This document shows positions 17,037 through 26,194 of a stretch of DNA of 64,000 nucleotides, one piece after another (positions within the stretch are counted from its first letter, which is position 1; each line of letters begins with the position of its first letter). This DNA comes from Pseudomonas sp. (GTDB lineage Bacteria > Pseudomonadota > Gammaproteobacteria > Pseudomonadales > Pseudomonadaceae), in NCBI RefSeq assembly GCF_030150285.1, contig NZ_JASLGE010000024.1, positions 10,061 through 74,060 on the forward strand, written 5' to 3'. The position numbers and the translations under genes were made by a program. The notes below the pieces were generated by a model. The model was not told the DNA's origin. It did not search any database and saw only the letters and a program-made list of their open reading frames with translations.

Positions 17037-18137
17037 ATGTTGCGCCATGCCTTGCCCCGCGCTGTGCCTGTGTGTCTGATGTTTTTACTGTCGGCATGCG
17101 GGCATGAAGAGCCGCCCCAAACCAGTATCAGCCCGGCGGTGGTCATCCAGCCCCAGCCCTCGGCTCAGGCGAATCAAAGTTACCCCGGTGAAGTGCGGGC
17201 GCGATTTGATCCGCAGTTAGCCTTCCGTATCGGCGGCAAGGTGGCCCGGCGCCTGGTGGATGAGGGTGAGCGGGTCAAGGCCAACCAGCCTCTGGCCGAA
17301 CTGGACTCACAGGACGTGCGCCTGCAACTGGAGTCGACCCGTGCCCAAGTGGCTGCCGGCCAGGCCAATTTGAACCTGGTGCGGGCAGAACGTGACCGCT
17401 ACAAAACCTTGCTGGACCGGCAGATGGTCAGCCGCTCCCAGTTCGATAACGCCGAAAACCAGTACCGCTCTGGCGAGGCCAGGCTTCAGCAGCTTAAGGC
17501 CGAACAGGATGTGGCGCGCAATAAGGCCAGTTATGCCGTGTTGCGCGCCCCGCAGGATGGGGTGATTGCACAGCGCCAGGTTGAGGTCGGGCAAGTGGTT
17601 GCAGCTGGCCAAACAGTCTTTACCCTGGCGGCCGACGGCGAGCGTGAAGTGCTGATCAGCCTGCCGGAAAACGATTTTGGCCGCTTCAAGATTGGCGTGC
17701 CGGTATCGGTTGAGTTGTGGTCGCAACCCGGCCAGCGTTTGACGGGGCAGATTCGTGAACTGTCACCGTCAGCCGACCCGAAATCACGCACCTTCGCTGC
17801 CCGAATTGCCTTTACGGCGGGCAAAGTACCGGCCGAGCTGGGGCAAAGCGCCCGCGTGTTTATTGAAAGTGAGAGCGGGGGCGTGCTGTCGGTGCCGCTG
17901 TCGGCGTTGAGTGCTGAAAATGGGGCCACCTATGTGTGGCGTGTCGGGCCAGGCAACACGCTTGAACAGGTGCCTGTGCGTGTGGGCCCTTATGGCGAGA
18001 AAACCGTGCCGGTGCTGGAAGGCCTGAAACCTGAAGACTGGATCGTCGCGGCCGGGGTGCATGTGTTGCATCAAGGTCAGCAGGTGCGGCCGGTTGATCG
18101 CTCCAATCGCACGATTAACGTGGCAGCCAAGGAGTAA
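17037..18137 (+). CDS. mexJ: RND efflux membrane-fusion lipoprotein, MexJ-like
   Basis: 366 residues. Signal with lipobox LSAC, so it is anchored to the inner membrane from the periplasm. Beta-barrel/lipoyl halves surround a short coiled-coil hairpin (about 105-160, rich in Gln, Arg and Glu). Lipoyl motif VLRAPQDGVIAQRQVEVGQV is present. Couples the RND pump to an outer-membrane channel. Five bases separate it from mexK. Length and context match MexJ. No outer-membrane factor gene accompanies the pair, as in P. aeruginosa, where MexJK borrows OprM or OpmH. Confidence 0.85.
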   Translation: MLRHALPRAVPVCLMFLLSACGHEEPPQTSISPAVVIQPQPSAQANQSYPGEVRARFDPQLAFRIGGKVARRLVDEGERVKANQPLAELDSQDVRLQLESTRAQVAAGQANLNLVRAERDRYKTLLDRQMVSRSQFDNAENQYRSGEARLQQLKAEQDVARNKASYAVLRAPQDGVIAQRQVEVGQVVAAGQTVFTLAADGEREVLISLPENDFGRFKIGVPVSVELWSQPGQRLTGQIRELSPSADPKSRTFAARIAFTAGKVPAELGQSARVFIESESGGVLSVPLSALSAENGATYVWRVGPGNTLEQVPVRVGPYGEKTVPVLEGLKPEDWIVAAGVHVLHQGQQVRPVDRSNRTINVAAKE

Positions 18138-18142
18138 TCCCG

Positions 18143-21100
18143 ATGGGTTTTAACCTTTCTGCCTGGGCGTTGCGCAATCGCCAGATCGTGCTGTTTTTGA
18201 TGTTGCTGGTAGCCGTTGTCGGCGCGTTGTCCTACACAAAGTTAGGGCAAAGCGAAGATCCGCCGTTCACGTTCAAAGCGATGGTCATTCGCACGCTATG
18301 GCCTGGTGCGACGGCAGAAGAAGTGTCGCGTCAGGTCACCGAACGTATCGAAAAGAAGCTGATGGAGACCGGCGAGTACGAGCGCATTGTCTCGTTCTCG
18401 CGCCCTGGCGAGTCGCAAGTGACCTTTATGGCCCGCGATTCCATGCACTCCGCTGATGTGCCGGAGCTGTGGTATCAGGTGCGCAAGAAGATTGCCGATA
18501 TCCAGTACACCTTGCCTGCGGGGGTTCAGGGGCCTTTTTTCAATGATGAATTCGGCACCACATTCGGCAATATCTACAGCCTGAGCGGCGACGGCTACGA
18601 CTACGCGGTGCTCAAAGACTACGCCGACCGCATCCAGATCCAGCTGCAAAGGGTCAAAGATGTCGGCAAGGTCGAACTGCTGGGCCTGCAAGACGAAAAA
18701 ATCTGGATCGAACTGTCCAACCTCAAACTCGCGACCCTGGGCTTGCCGCTCGACGCGGTGCAAAAAGCCCTGCAAGAGCAAAACGCCGTGTCGACGGCAG
18801 GTTTCTTCGAGACGCCGACGGAGCGGGTGCAATTGCGCGTCAGCGGTAACTTCAAGACGGTCGAGGACATTGAGCGCTTCCCGATTCGTGTTGGTGACCG
18901 CACGTTCCGTATCAGCGATGTGGCCGATGTGCGCCGTGGCTTTAATGACCCGCCTGCACCACGCATGCGTTTTATGGGGCAAGATGCCATTGGCCTGGCC
19001 GTCGCAATGAAGGACGGCGGCGATATTCTGGTGCTGGGTAAAGCGCTGGAGGTTGAGTTCGAGCGGATCCGCAAGCACCTGCCGGCGGGCATGCAACTGA
19101 GCAAGGTGTCAGACCAGCCGGCAGCGGTGAAAACCAGTGTTGGCGAGTTTGTGCAGGTGCTGGTGGAAGCGTTGGCCATCGTGCTGCTGGTGAGCTTTTT
19201 CTCCCTCGGTGTGCGCACCGGCATGGTGGTTGCGCTGACCATTCCGCTGGTGTTGGCCATGACCTTTGCCAGCATGTATTACTTGGGCATCGGCTTGCAC
19301 AAGATTTCCTTGGGGGCGCTGGTGCTGGCGCTCGGGCTGTTGGTGGACGACGCCATCATCGCCGTGGAAATGATGGCGATCAAAATGGAGCAGGGCTACG
19401 ACCGCTTCAGGGCCGCGAGTTTCGCCTGGACCAGCACGGCTTTTCCGATGCTCACCGGTACGTTGATCACGGCGGCAGGTTTTCTGCCGATTGCGATGGC
19501 GCAGTCGAGCACGGGCGAATACACCCGTTCGATTTTCCAGGTGGTGACCCTTGCGCTGCTGGCGTCCTGGGTCGCGGCCGTGGTGTTTGTGCCGTACTTG
19601 GGGGCGTTGCTGCTGCCGGATCTGGCGAAAATCCATGCGGCCAAGCACGGCACTGACGCGGGCGCGCATGACCCTTACGGTACACCGTTCTATCAGCGCG
19701 TAAGGCGGGTAGTGGAGTGGTGCGTACGCCGCCGCAAGACTGTGATCACGTTGACCGTGTTGCTGTTTATGGGCTCGGTGGCGCTGTTCAAAATTGTCCC
19801 GCAGCAGTTTTTCCCGGCCTCGAGCCGCCTGGAACTGATGGTCGATCTTAAACTGGCCGAAGGTGCCTCGTTGAGCAACACCACTGAACAGGTACAGCGC
19901 CTCGAAGCCTTGCTCAAGGACCATCCGGGGATTGTCAATTATGTGGCTTACGCCGGCACCGGTTCGCCGCGCTATTACTTGCCGTTGGACCAACAACTGC
20001 CCGCGGCCAGCTTTGCCCAGTTTGTTGTCCTGGCAGACACTATCGAGGCTCGGGAAAGTTTGCGCACCTGGCTGATCGAAACCCTTAACGAGCAGTTCCC
20101 TGAAGTGCGCTCGCGGGTCACTCGCCTTGAAAACGGCCCTCCCGTGGGGTACCCGGTGCAGTTCAGGGTGACGGGCGAGCACATCGAAGAGGTGCGTGCG
20201 TTGGCCCGAAAAGTGGCAGCCAAGGTTCGGGAAAATCCTTATGTCGTCAACGTGCACCTGGACTGGGAGGAACCGAGCAAAGTGGTGTACCTCACCATTG
20301 ATCAGGACCGTGCACGGGCGTTGGGCGTGAGCACAGCTAACCTGTCGCGCTTCCTGCAGAGCACCTTGCGCGGTTCCGCTGTGAGCCAGTATCGCGAAGA
20401 CAACGAGTTGATCGAAATCTTGTTGCGTGGCACGCCTCAGGAACGTGCCGACCTGTCGCTACTGCCCAGCCTGGCCGTGCCGACCGAGAATGGCCAAAGC
20501 GTCGCCTTGTCGCAGATCGTGACCCTGGAATATGGCTTTGAAGAGGGCATTATCTGGCACCGCAATCGCCTGCCGACCGTTACAGTGCGTGCCGATATTT
20601 ACGGCAAGGAGCAACCGGCCACGCTGGTCGAGCAGATTCTGCCGACCTTGCAAGACGTGCGTGCCGAACTGCCGGATGGTTACTTGCTGGAAGTGGGCGG
20701 TACGGTCGAAGACTCAACGCGCGGGCAGGACTCAGTGAAGGCCGGTGTGCCCTTGTTTATCGTGGTGGTGTTGACCTTGCTGATGGTGCAATTGCGCAGT
20801 TTCTCGCGCATGGTCATGGTGTTCCTGACCGCGCCGCTGGGCTTGATCGGTGTCACGCTGTTCCTCCTGGCGTTTGGCAAGCCGTTTGGGTTTGTCGCGA
20901 TGCTGGGCACTATCGCCTTGTCCGGGATGATCATGCGTAACTCCGTCATCCTGGTGGATCAGATCGAACAGGACAAAGCGGCGGGGCTTGATCCGTGGCA
21001 GGCGATTATTGAAGCGACCGTGCGCCGGTTCCGCCCCATTGTACTGACGGCCCTGGCGGCGGTGCTGGCGATGATCCCGTTGTCCCGTAGCGTGTTTTTC

Positions 21101-21208
21101 GGGCCGATGGCGGTTGCGATCATGGGCGGCTTGATCGTGGCGACTGCCTTGACCTTGCTGTTTCTGCCGGCCTTGTATGCGGCGTGGTTCAAGGTGAAAA
21201 AACATTGA
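18143..21208 (+). CDS. mexK: RND multidrug efflux transporter, MexK-like
   Basis: 1021 residues, typical HAE1-like RND pump. TM1 is near residues 13-30, a large periplasmic loop follows, then TM2-6 (about 335-480) with the proton-relay Asp pair in LALGLLVDDAIIAVEMM, a TM7 near 540, a second large loop, and TM8-12 to the end. It uses the proton gradient to export drugs. In P. aeruginosa MexJK exports triclosan, erythromycin and tetracycline; substrates here are inferred. Transcribed with mexJ. Confidence 0.87.
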   Translation: MGFNLSAWALRNRQIVLFLMLLVAVVGALSYTKLGQSEDPPFTFKAMVIRTLWPGATAEEVSRQVTERIEKKLMETGEYERIVSFSRPGESQVTFMARDSMHSADVPELWYQVRKKIADIQYTLPAGVQGPFFNDEFGTTFGNIYSLSGDGYDYAVLKDYADRIQIQLQRVKDVGKVELLGLQDEKIWIELSNLKLATLGLPLDAVQKALQEQNAVSTAGFFETPTERVQLRVSGNFKTVEDIERFPIRVGDRTFRISDVADVRRGFNDPPAPRMRFMGQDAIGLAVAMKDGGDILVLGKALEVEFERIRKHLPAGMQLSKVSDQPAAVKTSVGEFVQVLVEALAIVLLVSFFSLGVRTGMVVALTIPLVLAMTFASMYYLGIGLHKISLGALVLALGLLVDDAIIAVEMMAIKMEQGYDRFRAASFAWTSTAFPMLTGTLITAAGFLPIAMAQSSTGEYTRSIFQVVTLALLASWVAAVVFVPYLGALLLPDLAKIHAAKHGTDAGAHDPYGTPFYQRVRRVVEWCVRRRKTVITLTVLLFMGSVALFKIVPQQFFPASSRLELMVDLKLAEGASLSNTTEQVQRLEALLKDHPGIVNYVAYAGTGSPRYYLPLDQQLPAASFAQFVVLADTIEARESLRTWLIETLNEQFPEVRSRVTRLENGPPVGYPVQFRVTGEHIEEVRALARKVAAKVRENPYVVNVHLDWEEPSKVVYLTIDQDRARALGVSTANLSRFLQSTLRGSAVSQYREDNELIEILLRGTPQERADLSLLPSLAVPTENGQSVALSQIVTLEYGFEEGIIWHRNRLPTVTVRADIYGKEQPATLVEQILPTLQDVRAELPDGYLLEVGGTVEDSTRGQDSVKAGVPLFIVVVLTLLMVQLRSFSRMVMVFLTAPLGLIGVTLFLLAFGKPFGFVAMLGTIALSGMIMRNSVILVDQIEQDKAAGLDPWQAIIEATVRRFRPIVLTALAAVLAMIPLSRSVFFGPMAVAIMGGLIVATALTLLFLPALYAAWFKVKKH

Positions 21209-21231
21209 GCCACAACACGACTGCTCCTATG

Positions 21232-21478
21232 GATGGCAGAGTTTGTAGGAACGAGCTTGCTCGTGATCTTTTGATCTGGCTTTTGATCTAAAGGGCCCCC
21301 TTAAGCCACGCTGGCTGAACGCAGGTTTTGCGCAGTGGGTAACCCGGCAGGATGCCGGGTTAGCCGCGACACGGCCAAGGAGGCCGATCGCGGCGGCCCA
21401 CGGCGTAAAGCCGGAGCCTTAGGTGGCCGTAACCGCAGCAATGGATCTGGCTGCTGAACGACAGCGCGGCCCCTGCTA
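21232..21478. repeat. Composite repeat after mexK
   Basis: Almost the whole 277-base gap is repeat. A REP unit (21244-21275, TGTAGGAACGAGCTTGCTCG) is followed by a TTTTGATCTAAAGGGCCCCC module, a GCAGGTTTTGCGCAGTGGGT module (21321-21362, shared with about 968-1010), a CCGATCGCGGCGGCCCACGG segment (21384-21403, identical to 37265-37284) and the 72-base module 21399-21470 shared, inverted, with 7314-7385. No gene seen. Confidence 0.8.
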
Positions 21479-21485
21479 CAGGTGT

Positions 21486-22175
21486 TTACAGGGTGCCAAA
21501 CACCTTTTTCGCCAAGCTGGTGGCGGCGGCAGCCGGGTTTTGGCGGATGTTTTCTTCCTGTTTGCCGATCATCTCGAATAAACCGTTCAATGCCTGTTCG
21601 GTCACATAGCTTTCGATGGTGGCGTTTTTATTTTGCATCACTCCCAGTGCGGCGGCTTGCCCGGCAAATGCGTTGTATTGCTGGGCCAGGCCGACTTTGT
21701 CGGTGGCCTGTTTCACGATGGGCAAGAACTTGGCGCGTATCTGTTCGCGGCTGCTTTTGTTCAGGTACTGCGTGGCCGAGTCCTGGCCGCCGGTCAAAAT
21801 GCCCTTGGCATCGGATACGGTCATGTTTTTCACCGCATTCACCAGCAGGGCCTGAGCCTGCGGCACAGCGGCTTCAGCGGCTTTGTTCATGCTGCTCTCA
21901 AGCTCATCCACTTGAGTGCCCATCCCGAACTGCCGCATTTTGTTCGCCACTTTGCCAAGGTTGCCCGGCAATTCGATTTTCACCTCGGGGTTATTGCTGA
22001 AACCGCCAGGTGTGCCCAGTTGTTTCACCGCAATCTGCGCGCCTTGGGTCAGGGCGTCTTTGAGGCCGCCGGTGGCGTCTTTCTGCGACAGGTCGCTGAG
22101 TGACACCGCCAAAGCGTTGGCCGAGATCAAGAGGCTTACACACAGCCCCGCCAGTCGTAGAGTCGGGCGCACCAT
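21486..22175 (-). CDS. DUF4197 domain protein, exported
   Basis: 229 residues from ATG 22175, preceded by AAGGAAA; the frame is open further upstream but overlaps the preceding gene. A cleavable signal peptide ends around SANALA. The rest matches the DUF4197 family: SLSDLSQKDATGGLKDAL near the N terminus and a final AKKVFGTL. Periplasmic, function unknown. Ten bases after the YbaY-like gene, so it is co-transcribed with it. Confidence 0.85.
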   Translation of the reverse strand: MVRPTLRLAGLCVSLLISANALAVSLSDLSQKDATGGLKDALTQGAQIAVKQLGTPGGFSNNPEVKIELPGNLGKVANKMRQFGMGTQVDELESSMNKAAEAAVPQAQALLVNAVKNMTVSDAKGILTGGQDSATQYLNKSSREQIRAKFLPIVKQATDKVGLAQQYNAFAGQAAALGVMQNKNATIESYVTEQALNGLFEMIGKQEENIRQNPAAAATSLAKKVFGTL

Positions 22176-22185
22176 GGCCGTTTCC

Positions 22186-22587
22186 TTATTGAGTGACTTG
22201 ATTAACACGCAACCGGATCGGTTGCAGGTGTTTGGCATTCAAATCAATGCTGTTGCGTTCTGTGGTGATAAACAACAATTGGCCATTATCTTCAATGCGG
22301 GCGCTGATGGCGTAGGTATGGCCAGATTTGACCTGTGCAGGGTCGTAGGTCAGGTGGAACGGCAAAGGCACCTGCCCGTTGACGGGGCCACTTTGCGTGG
22401 CCAGTGTCACGGCGGGTGCGTCAGCCAGTGAAACGTCCTGCAGGCTTACTTCCAGCGTAGCAGTCGGAGGAAGAGCAATGCGCTGTAGGTAATACACTTC
22501 GCCGTCGAGGGTGGCTTTCGGGGCCGGGGCCATTGAGCTGCAAGCGCCGAGCAGGGCGGTGAGGCTCAGCAGTGCTATTTTTTTCAT
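22186..22587 (-). CDS. YbaY-family lipoprotein
   Basis: 133 residues. Signal with lipobox LGAC, then a beta-rich domain. LPPTATLEVSLQDVSLADAP and PLPFHLTYDP are characteristic of the YbaY/type III secretion pilotin-like lipoprotein family. Such proteins are outer- or inner-membrane lipoproteins of poorly defined role. 129 bases downstream of plsB on the same strand. Confidence 0.82.
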   Translation of the reverse strand: MKKIALLSLTALLGACSSMAPAPKATLDGEVYYLQRIALPPTATLEVSLQDVSLADAPAVTLATQSGPVNGQVPLPFHLTYDPAQVKSGHTYAISARIEDNGQLLFITTERNSIDLNAKHLQPIRLRVNQVTQ

Positions 22588-22716
22588 CGTGAGAAGCTCC
22601 GTTTCATGTCTGGTTAAGGTATTTCACACCGGGTTGGATTGCACGGGCTGACTGTTTCCCCGCGGCCCGGGTTTTGCCCAGGCCTTTGCTGCTCTGCGCT
22701 CTGCCCTCTGCCCTTT

Positions 22717-25221
22717 TCAGTGCGGATCGGCCACTTGCGGGGTGTCAGCGGCATCTTCTGCCCGGTGCAACGCCACTTGACGAATGGACAGGCGAATTTC
22801 GGCGGGCAACACGCGTTTGGCCGCACCCTCGGCCAGTTCGCCGAGCAGTTCGTGGTAGCTCAACTTGCCATTGGCATCGCGGCGCAAGACGTCTTCTTCG
22901 AGCAAGGTCTCGATAAAGTGGCGGAACAGGCTCTTGTCGAAGAACTCGGGTGCATTGAGCCCATGCAGAATCGACAGGCGCTGGGCCATCATGGTGCACA
23001 GATCTTCCAGTTCCTCGGCGCTCAAGGTGTTCTGGCCACTGTTGAGCAGCAGTGAAATGGCCATATAGAAGCGCTGTAGGGTCTGCGCGATGCTTTTTGA
23101 CAGCAGCGTCAGCAGCACAAAGTGGCGTGAGCTGGGGGCCGGGCGCAGGTACACGTCGTTCTCAAACCGCAACAGGCCCTGTTCGACAAAGGCGGTGAGC
23201 CATTGGTCGACGATGCTGTCCAGTTCATTGCGTGGCCAGCGGATAAACAACTCCGATTGCAGGTACGGGTACAGCGCGTGGGTATAACGCAGGATTTGCT
23301 CGCGGGTCATGCGCGAACTGCTTTGGAAGAAACTGGCCAGCAACGCGGGCAGCGCAAAAATATGCAGCACGTTGTTGCGGTAGTACGTCATCAGCACCGC
23401 ATTCTGCTCGTCCAGGTAAAGAATTTTACCCAGCGCATCGCTTTGCTCTGACAGCAGGTTCATTGCCTTGACGTGTTCGATCAGCGCCCGGCCATCGCCC
23501 TCGGGCAGGGTGGTGTGGGGCGAATAGGGCACACGGCGCAGCAGGGCCAGGTACAAGTCCAGCACCCGGGCCATGGCCCGGTCGTCCAGGGCCAGCCGGC
23601 TGGTGGACAGCAGCGCCAGCGCAACCAGGTTGACCGGGTTGATGGCGGCGGCTTCATTCAAGTGGCGGGCCACTTTCTCACCCAGGTGATGGGTGGTGGC
23701 GCTCAACCACTCCGGCCGGTATTCCGGTGCCAACGCTTGCTGGCGCCAGCCGGGTTGTTCCTGGTCAAGAAACTCGGCGAGCTTGATCGGCTCGCCAAAG
23801 TTGACGGCAACCTGGCCAAATTTCTGCTTCTTAAGGGCACCGATGACTTTGAAAATATCGAAGATCGATTCCTTTTTCTTGCTCGCCCCGCGCAGCTCTC
23901 CGAGGTAGGTACGGCCTTCAAGCACACGCTCGTAGCCGATGTAGACGGGTACAAACACAATCGGTGTGCGTGATGAGCGCAAGAAACTGCGCAAGGTGAT
24001 GGCCAGCATCCCGGTTTTCGGTTGCAGCATGCGCCCGGTTCGCGAACGTCCGCCCTCGACGAAGTACTCCACGGGGAAGCCTTTGGTGAACAGGGTGTGC
24101 ATGTACTCGTTGAACACCGAGGTGTACAGCGGGTTGCCCTTGAAGGTGCGGCGCATGAAAAAAGCGCCGCCACGGCGCAGCAAACTGCCAATCACCGGCA
24201 TGTTCAGGTTAATGCCCGCGGCGACGTGCGGCGGTGTCAGGCCATTGCGGAACAACAGGTAGGACAGCAGCAAATAGTCGATATGGCTGCGATGGCACGG
24301 TACGTAGATGATCTCGTGGCCGGGGGCGACGTTTTGCACACCTTTGATATGGCTGACCTTGACCCCATCGTAGATCTTGTTCCAGAACCAGCTCAGTATC
24401 ACTTCGAAAAAGCGAATCGCGGTGTAGGTGTAATCCGAGGCGATTTCGTTGGCGTAGCGCAGTGCCTGGGCTTTGGCTTTTTCTGGCGTGATGTTTTCAC
24501 GCTGGGCTTCATCAAGGATCGCCTGACGTACAGCGGGTTCGTTGACCAGCCCTTTCACCAAGTTGCGGCGGTGTGACAGGTCGGGCCCAATCACTGTGGT
24601 TTTCAAGTTGCGAAAATGCACCCGCAAAATACGTTGAGCCATGCGCACTGTGCGTTCATGGCCTTTGTTTAGGTCGACAAGCTCACGCAAATGGATGGGT
24701 GCTGAGAACTGCACGCGGGTTTTGCGGCCCAGAATCAGGATGCGCAGCAAGCGGCGCAAACGCCCGGTCACCGCCCAGCTGTCAGCAAACAGCAACTTCC
24801 AGGGGCTGGACTCACTGTCGGGCGACTGGCCCCAAAACACACTGACGGGGATGATTTGCGCATCTTCGCTCGGGTTGTGGGTCAGGCCATCGACCAGGCG
24901 GGTCAAGGTGGGCGGTGCGCCGCGTTTATCCTGGCGGCCCAGCCAGTCGGGCGCGGGGGTCAGGTAGAAGAAAGCCGCCGGCTCGATGCTCTGGCCTACG
25001 GCCACCGCCAGTACGGGGCGCGGCAGGCCAGCCTTGGTGCATTCGGTGTCGATTACCGCCAGTTCGGTCAGTGAGGGCGACTGCAATACGTAGAACACTG
25101 GCCGGCTACGGTCCAGGTTCAGGGACAGGGACGACTGATTAATCGTCTCCGAGCGCACCCACAGGTAAAGCAAGCGCCGCAGGGCACCAAATACAAGGCG
25201 GTGGAGAGGAGATGGAGTCAT
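22717..25221 (-). CDS. plsB: Glycerol-3-phosphate acyltransferase PlsB
   Basis: First acylation step of phospholipid synthesis, at the inner membrane, using acyl-ACP or acyl-CoA. 834 residues, as expected for long PlsB. Acyltransferase motif I HRSHIDYLLL (HX4D), motif II in GAFFMRRTFKG, motif III EGGRSRTGRMLQPKTG and a late VPVYIGYERV are all present in the centre (about 305-430). The ATG at 25221 is at the family start. Confidence 0.95.
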   Translation of the reverse strand: MTPSPLHRLVFGALRRLLYLWVRSETINQSSLSLNLDRSRPVFYVLQSPSLTELAVIDTECTKAGLPRPVLAVAVGQSIEPAAFFYLTPAPDWLGRQDKRGAPPTLTRLVDGLTHNPSEDAQIIPVSVFWGQSPDSESSPWKLLFADSWAVTGRLRRLLRILILGRKTRVQFSAPIHLRELVDLNKGHERTVRMAQRILRVHFRNLKTTVIGPDLSHRRNLVKGLVNEPAVRQAILDEAQRENITPEKAKAQALRYANEIASDYTYTAIRFFEVILSWFWNKIYDGVKVSHIKGVQNVAPGHEIIYVPCHRSHIDYLLLSYLLFRNGLTPPHVAAGINLNMPVIGSLLRRGGAFFMRRTFKGNPLYTSVFNEYMHTLFTKGFPVEYFVEGGRSRTGRMLQPKTGMLAITLRSFLRSSRTPIVFVPVYIGYERVLEGRTYLGELRGASKKKESIFDIFKVIGALKKQKFGQVAVNFGEPIKLAEFLDQEQPGWRQQALAPEYRPEWLSATTHHLGEKVARHLNEAAAINPVNLVALALLSTSRLALDDRAMARVLDLYLALLRRVPYSPHTTLPEGDGRALIEHVKAMNLLSEQSDALGKILYLDEQNAVLMTYYRNNVLHIFALPALLASFFQSSSRMTREQILRYTHALYPYLQSELFIRWPRNELDSIVDQWLTAFVEQGLLRFENDVYLRPAPSSRHFVLLTLLSKSIAQTLQRFYMAISLLLNSGQNTLSAEELEDLCTMMAQRLSILHGLNAPEFFDKSLFRHFIETLLEEDVLRRDANGKLSYHELLGELAEGAAKRVLPAEIRLSIRQVALHRAEDAADTPQVADPH

Positions 25222-25319
25222 ACGGCTTCTGCGTTAGAGGATTAAAACGAGTGTTTACTCGGGCCCGTAGTTTGCAGTATCTGCGGAAAATCGGCAAAAA
25301 GGCAGCGAACTAATATTGA

Positions 25320-25347
25320 TTGAGTGTTTTTCGCGCTGTCTTATACT
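25320..25347 (+). promoter_or_regulatory. Candidate promoter of the cold-shock gene
   Basis: TTGAGT (25320-25325) and TATACT (25342-25347) are 16 bases apart, close to the sigma-70 consensus. Transcription from about 25354 would give a leader of about 110 bases, long like other csp leaders that fold in a temperature-dependent way. The 241-base gap at 25222-25462 otherwise shows no gene. Confidence 0.5.
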
Positions 25348-25462
25348 CGGTGATCTTTCGTCATGTTGCGTAAGACCTGATCTTAAAAAGGTAAGTTCGG
25401 ACGAAAGTTCTTAACGGGCTAACAGTCGAGCCCACTCAAACAATAAAAAAGGGGAAGCATCC

Positions 25463-25672
25463 ATGACAACGCGTTCTACGGGCAGTGTGAAATGGTTCAA
25501 CGACGCCAAGGGCTACGGTTTTATTCAAGGTGAGAATGGCGGGGACGTGTTCGTGCATTACCGCGCCATTCGCGGTGAAGGCCACCGCAGCCTGGCTGAA
25601 GGCCAGCAGGTTGAATACACCCGTGTCACCGGTGACAAAGGGTTTCAGGCTGAAGATGTGGTAGGGCTCTAA
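25463..25672 (+). CDS. Cold-shock domain protein (CspA family)
   Basis: 69 residues, one cold-shock domain. RNP1 KGYGFI and RNP2 DVFVHY are intact after GSVKWFNDA. Binds single-stranded RNA/DNA and melts RNA structure. AAAGGGG sits before the ATG. The basic insert IRGEGHRSLAEGQQ marks a Pseudomonas subtype distinct from CspA. I do not assign a specific csp/cap symbol. Confidence 0.93.
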   Translation: MTTRSTGSVKWFNDAKGYGFIQGENGGDVFVHYRAIRGEGHRSLAEGQQVEYTRVTGDKGFQAEDVVGL

Positions 25673-25684
25673 CGGTTTGACCTT

Positions 25685-25732
25685 CTGTAGGTGCGAGCTT
25701 TTAAAAGAGCGCGAGCAAACTCGCGCCTACAG
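25685..25732. repeat. Minimal REPIN hairpin
   Basis: CTGTAGGTGCGAG (25685-25697) and CTCGCGCCTACAG (25720-25732) are inverted copies with one mismatch. The interior holds AGCTTTTAAAAGAGCGCGAG. Lies between the cold-shock gene and a convergent hypothetical gene, so it may also end transcription. Confidence 0.75.
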
Positions 25733-25737
25733 GGGGG

Positions 25738-26115
25738 TCAGGTGGTTTTCCAGGTGATTTCTTCCTGGCCGTCTTCACTGATGCGGATCCAGCGATCGGC
25801 ATCCGCTTCGCCTTGTTCTTCTTCCCACGTGCCCGGTGCGCAACGCACTTCGACGTTCAGGGCTTTAAACGCCGCCTGGGCACAGGCGATATCGTCATCC
25901 CAAGGCGTCTGGTCGCTGTCCAGGAACAGGCTGTTCCATTTGCCGACGGCATTTGGCATCCAGGTGACGGCGATGCCACCGGCAGTGCATTTCCAGACCT
26001 GACCCTTCTTCACCCACGGTGTGCAAGGGCCGAGGGCTTGTGAAAGCCATTCGACGACGTGCTCATGGCCGGCTTTGGCTTCTTTCAGGTAAATCTCGAT
26101 ATCGGGTTGGCGCAT
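25738..26115 (-). CDS. Conserved hypothetical protein
   Basis: 125 residues from ATG 26115 (MRQPDIEIYLKEA); the frame is open to 26166 but the earlier part has no family look. Acidic and Trp-rich, with a WKCTAGGIAVTWMPNAVGKW segment and late DADRWIRI. Cytoplasmic. Sits between the cold-shock gene and rlmA, the same neighbours as PA1160 in P. aeruginosa (from memory). Function unknown. Confidence 0.75.
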   Translation of the reverse strand: MRQPDIEIYLKEAKAGHEHVVEWLSQALGPCTPWVKKGQVWKCTAGGIAVTWMPNAVGKWNSLFLDSDQTPWDDDIACAQAAFKALNVEVRCAPGTWEEEQGEADADRWIRISEDGQEEITWKTT

Positions 26116-26160
26116 GGATGCCCTCACTGTGGTCTGAAAAATCCATTCGCGGATTAGTCG

Positions 26161-26184
26161 GGCCAAGGGCGCGTGCCCTTGGCC
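26161..26184. terminator. Hairpin between rlmA and the hypothetical gene
   Basis: Perfect ten-base stem GGCCAAGGGC / GCCCTTGGCC with loop GCGT. On the minus strand it directly follows the rlmA stop, but no T run follows. Possible terminator or mRNA 3' stabiliser. Confidence 0.4.
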
Positions 26185-26194
26185 GTAAAGTGGA

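Noticed and set aside
19109..20257. 382-codon open frame antisense to mexK
   Set aside because: Composition is Arg/His/Gln-rich with no family look; it lies wholly inside a well supported RND gene.
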